This document shows positions 61,583 through 64,000 of a stretch of 64,000 nucleotides of DNA, in pieces. The notes beneath the pieces are model-generated. The model saw only the letters and a list, made by a program, of their open reading frames with translations. It was not told the origin of the DNA and did no database searches. A program made the position numbers and the translations under genes. How positions within the stretch are numbered: the first letter of the stretch is position 1; each line of letters starts with the position of its first letter. Source of the stretch: MESE01 sp036675035 (GTDB lineage: Bacteria; Pseudomonadota; Gammaproteobacteria; Burkholderiales; Burkholderiaceae_D); NCBI GenBank assembly GCA_036675035.1, contig JAKFFO010000007.1, positions 1 through 64,000 on the forward strand, written 5' to 3'.

Positions 61583-64000
61583 ATGATGCCACTTGCTGCC
61601 AACTCCAACAGCCCCTCCGAAGCCGCCGCCGAATCTGAAAGCACGCCGCTTTTTGCAGTTCGGGCAAGCTTTCGGTCGGCACCGTCCGCGCTTCGCGCGG
61701 CGATCACCGCCGCCTACCGGCGCGACGAGCGAAAAGCCGTGCGCTCGCTGCTTGCGGAAGCCCTCGGCAACGACGAATCGAAGCCGGCAATCCGCGCGCT
61801 GGCGCAGCGCCTGGTGCAATCGGTACGGCAGCAGCGCACGCAAGCATCGGGGGTCGACGCACTGATGCATGAATTTTCATTGTCGTCGGAAGAGGGCATC
61901 GCGCTGATGTGCGTGGCCGAAGCATTGCTGCGGATTCCGGATCGCGACACCGCCAACCGCCTGATTGCGGACAAGATCGGCAAAGGCGACTGGCGACGCC
62001 ATCTGGGCGAGTCGCCATCGCTGTTCGTGAACGCCGCCGCCTGGGGTCTGCTGGTGACCGGAAAGCTGGTCGAAAGCAGTAGCGAACGCGGTCTAGGATC
62101 CGCGCTGACACGGCTGATTGCAAAGGGCGGCGCGCCGCTGGTTCGCAAGGGCATGGATTTGGCAATGCGCATGCTCGGCAACCAATTCGTCACCGGCCAG
62201 ACCATAGAAGAAGCGCTGTCCAACAGCCGCGCCGCAGAGGCTCGCGGCTACCGATATTCCTACGACATGCTGGGCGAAGCGGCGCTGACCGAATTCGATG
62301 CATCGAGCTATTACGATGCGTATGAAACAGCGATTCATGCGATCGGCCGCGCGTCGAACCGGCGCGGCGTCAGGAACGGGCCGGGCATTTCGGTCAAGCT
62401 GTCGGCACTGCATCCGCGCTATTCGCGCGCACAGCGCAAGCGCGTGATGCTCGAGTTATTGCCGCGCCTGAAACAGTTGGCGACACTCGCCAAGCAGTAC
62501 GATATCGGTTTGAACATCGATGCCGAAGAAGCCGACCGCCTGGAGCTGTCGCTCGACCTGATCGAGGCGTTGGCATTCGATCCTGATCTGGCCGGATTCG
62601 ATGGCATCGGCTTCGTAGTGCAAGCCTATCAAAAGCGCTGCCCGTTCGTCATCGATTACCTGATCGACCTGGCGTGCCGCAGCAAGCACAGGTTCATGGT
62701 GCGGTTGGTCAAGGGTGCTTACTGGGACGCCGAAATCAAACGCGCGCAAGTCGACGGCATGGACGGCTATCCGGTGTACACCCGCAAGGACAATACCGAT
62801 GCGAGCTACCTGGTGTGCGCGCGCAAGCTGCTGGCAGCCGGCGAGTTCGTGTATCCGCAGTTCGCTACGCACAATGCGCAATCGCTGGCGGCCGTCGCTA
62901 CCTGGGCCCGGGAAGGCGGCATAACCGATTATGAATTCCAATGCCTGCACGGCATGGGCGAAGCGTTGTACGACCGGGTGGTGGGCAAGGGAAATCTAGG
63001 CATACCATGCCGTATCTATGCGCCGGTCGGTTCGCACCGCACATTGCTGGCTTACCTGGTACGGCGGCTGCTTGAGAATGGTGCAAATTCGTCTTTCGTG
63101 AACCGGATTGTCGACGACGCAGTTCCGATCGAAGCGCTGATCGCCGATCCGTTTGATGCCGCCCGGCGGTGGGATGGCGAGCCGCATCCGGCAATTCCGC
63201 TGCCGGCCGACTTGTTTGGCGCTGAACGGAAAAATTCGGCCGGCTGCGATTTGACCAACGAGAATACCTTGCGCGAAATCGATGATGCATTTGCGCAGCT
63301 CGGCAGACGGCAATGGCACGCCGCGCCACTGTTGGACGGACCCGCAACCGGCACGCAGGTACAGACGATTTCCAACCCGGCCGACCGGCGCGATATCGTC
63401 GGCCGGGTAATCGACGCGAATGCCGCGGATATCGAAACCGCATTGGCGGCAGCGGCGGCCTGCGCTGGGGATTGGCAATCGGTGCCGCCATCGTCGCGCG
63501 CCGCCGCATTGATGCGCGCGTCCGAACTGTTCGAAACGCACCGGCATGAGTTGATGGCGCTGGCGATCCGCGAAGCCGGCAAGTCGCTGCCGAACGCGAT
63601 TGCCGAAGTGCGCGAAGCGGTCGATTTCCTGCGCTATTACGCGCAGCAGGCGCGCGACACATCGATGGCGCCGGCGCTGGGCCCGGTGCTATGCATCAGT
63701 CCGTGGAACTTTCCCTTGGCGATTTTTACGGGCGAGATCAGCGCTGCGCTGGCGGCCGGTAACGTGGTGCTGGCCAAGCCGGCCGAACAAACGCCGTTGA
63801 TCGCTTGCCGCGCGGTCGAACTGCTGCATCAGGCCGGTGTGCCGCGCAGCGCCTTGCAATTATTGCCCGGCCGCGGCGACATCGTCGGTGCACAATTGAC
63901 GACCGATGTACGGGTGCGCGGCGTCATCTTCACCGGCTCGACCGCGGTAGCGCAATCGATCAACCGCATCCTGGCGCAGCGCGCCGCGAATGAGTCGGTC
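61583..64000 (+). CDS. putA: bifunctional proline dehydrogenase / delta1-pyrroline-5-carboxylate dehydrogenase, 3' truncated by window edge
   Basis: Oxidises proline to glutamate in two steps. The visible 806 codons include an alpha-helical N-terminal arm, the FAD-binding proline dehydrogenase barrel (GRASNRRGVRNGPGISVKLS, NIDAEEADRLELSLDLIEAL, RLVKGAYWDAEIKRAQ, PQFATHNAQSLA) and the first half of the aldehyde dehydrogenase domain (GPVLCISPWNFPLAIFTGEI, GVIFTGSTAVAQS). The catalytic Cys and Glu lie beyond the window. There is no ribbon-helix-helix domain at the start, so PutA here should not bind DNA; the divergent Lrp gene probably regulates it. Two in-frame ATGs stand at 61583 and 61586. 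Confidence 0.96.
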   Translation, partial: MMPLAANSNSPSEAAAESESTPLFAVRASFRSAPSALRAAITAAYRRDERKAVRSLLAEALGNDESKPAIRALAQRLVQSVRQQRTQASGVDALMHEFSLSSEEGIALMCVAEALLRIPDRDTANRLIADKIGKGDWRRHLGESPSLFVNAAAWGLLVTGKLVESSSERGLGSALTRLIAKGGAPLVRKGMDLAMRMLGNQFVTGQTIEEALSNSRAAEARGYRYSYDMLGEAALTEFDASSYYDAYETAIHAIGRASNRRGVRNGPGISVKLSALHPRYSRAQRKRVMLELLPRLKQLATLAKQYDIGLNIDAEEADRLELSLDLIEALAFDPDLAGFDGIGFVVQAYQKRCPFVIDYLIDLACRSKHRFMVRLVKGAYWDAEIKRAQVDGMDGYPVYTRKDNTDASYLVCARKLLAAGEFVYPQFATHNAQSLAAVATWAREGGITDYEFQCLHGMGEALYDRVVGKGNLGIPCRIYAPVGSHRTLLAYLVRRLLENGANSSFVNRIVDDAVPIEALIADPFDAARRWDGEPHPAIPLPADLFGAERKNSAGCDLTNENTLREIDDAFAQLGRRQWHAAPLLDGPATGTQVQTISNPADRRDIVGRVIDANAADIETALAAAAACAGDWQSVPPSSRAAALMRASELFETHRHELMALAIREAGKSLPNAIAEVREAVDFLRYYAQQARDTSMAPALGPVLCISPWNFPLAIFTGEISAALAAGNVVLAKPAEQTPLIACRAVELLHQAGVPRSALQLLPGRGDIVGAQLTTDVRVRGVIFTGSTAVAQSINRILAQRAANESV

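Overview
The window reads as chromosomal DNA of a betaproteobacterium, most likely Burkholderiales and probably Oxalobacteraceae. This is inferred from the moderately high GC, the dense short-spaced genes, and gene types typical of that group: GTP-dependent PEP carboxykinase, a VC_2705-type symporter with its small subunit, DUF2917, TRAP transporters, and a divergent Lrp–putA pair. I see no rRNA, tRNA, CRISPR array, insertion sequence or prophage. Both edges cut genes: pckG on the left (5' part missing) and putA on the right (3' part missing).

Layout. 1–11.4 kb is metabolism and signalling: pckG, a membrane diguanylate cyclase, a 27-residue membrane peptide, a GNAT acetyltransferase, a DUF2917 gene divergent from a LysR regulator with a clear palindromic operator, a two-gene sodium:solute symporter operon, and glutathione-dependent formaldehyde oxidation (frmA, fghA) followed by a luciferase-like monooxygenase. 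A strongly structured non-coding block lies upstream of frmA.

12.4–31.6 kb is an aryl polyene (xanthomonadin-type) pigment cluster and the most interesting part of the window. A tightly overlapping plus-strand operon encodes an acyl carrier protein, a COG4648 membrane protein, an aryl/acyl-ACP ligase, two hotdog dehydratases, an LpxL-like acyltransferase, a LolA-like carrier, an MMPL exporter, an alpha/beta hydrolase, a NodB deacetylase, a methyltransferase, a ketosynthase plus a chain-length-factor-like partner, and a FabG-type ketoreductase. Facing it on the minus strand are an MFS transporter, a family 2 glycosyltransferase, a PlsC-type acyltransferase, a XanB2-like chorismatase and a flavin-dependent halogenase with an intact WxWxIP motif. 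A methyltransferase is divergent from the halogenase. The inferred product is a hydroxybenzoate-primed, possibly halogenated aryl polyene anchored in the outer membrane.

31.6–47 kb is mixed: an HSL-type esterase, a YqhA-family protein, a YegS-like lipid kinase overlapping a DUF2383 gene, a three-PAS GGDEF-EAL protein, an SDR-fold protein carrying both signature motifs of halohydrin dehalogenases, a Mut7-C RNase-domain protein, a TRAP transporter operon (dctPQM order) with an internal terminator, a pseudo-receiver/receiver protein and a CHASE-GGDEF cyclase.

47–64 kb is housekeeping and stress: a decayed VOC gene, DUF2061, Dps, NnrU, an RluA-type pseudouridine synthase, DUF1304, DUF805, a DAO-type oxidoreductase, an alpha/beta hydrolase, a class A penicillin-binding protein, two MFS transporters, a LysR regulator, and a divergent Lrp–putA pair for proline catabolism.

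All assignments come from reading motifs and gene order; no database search was run.
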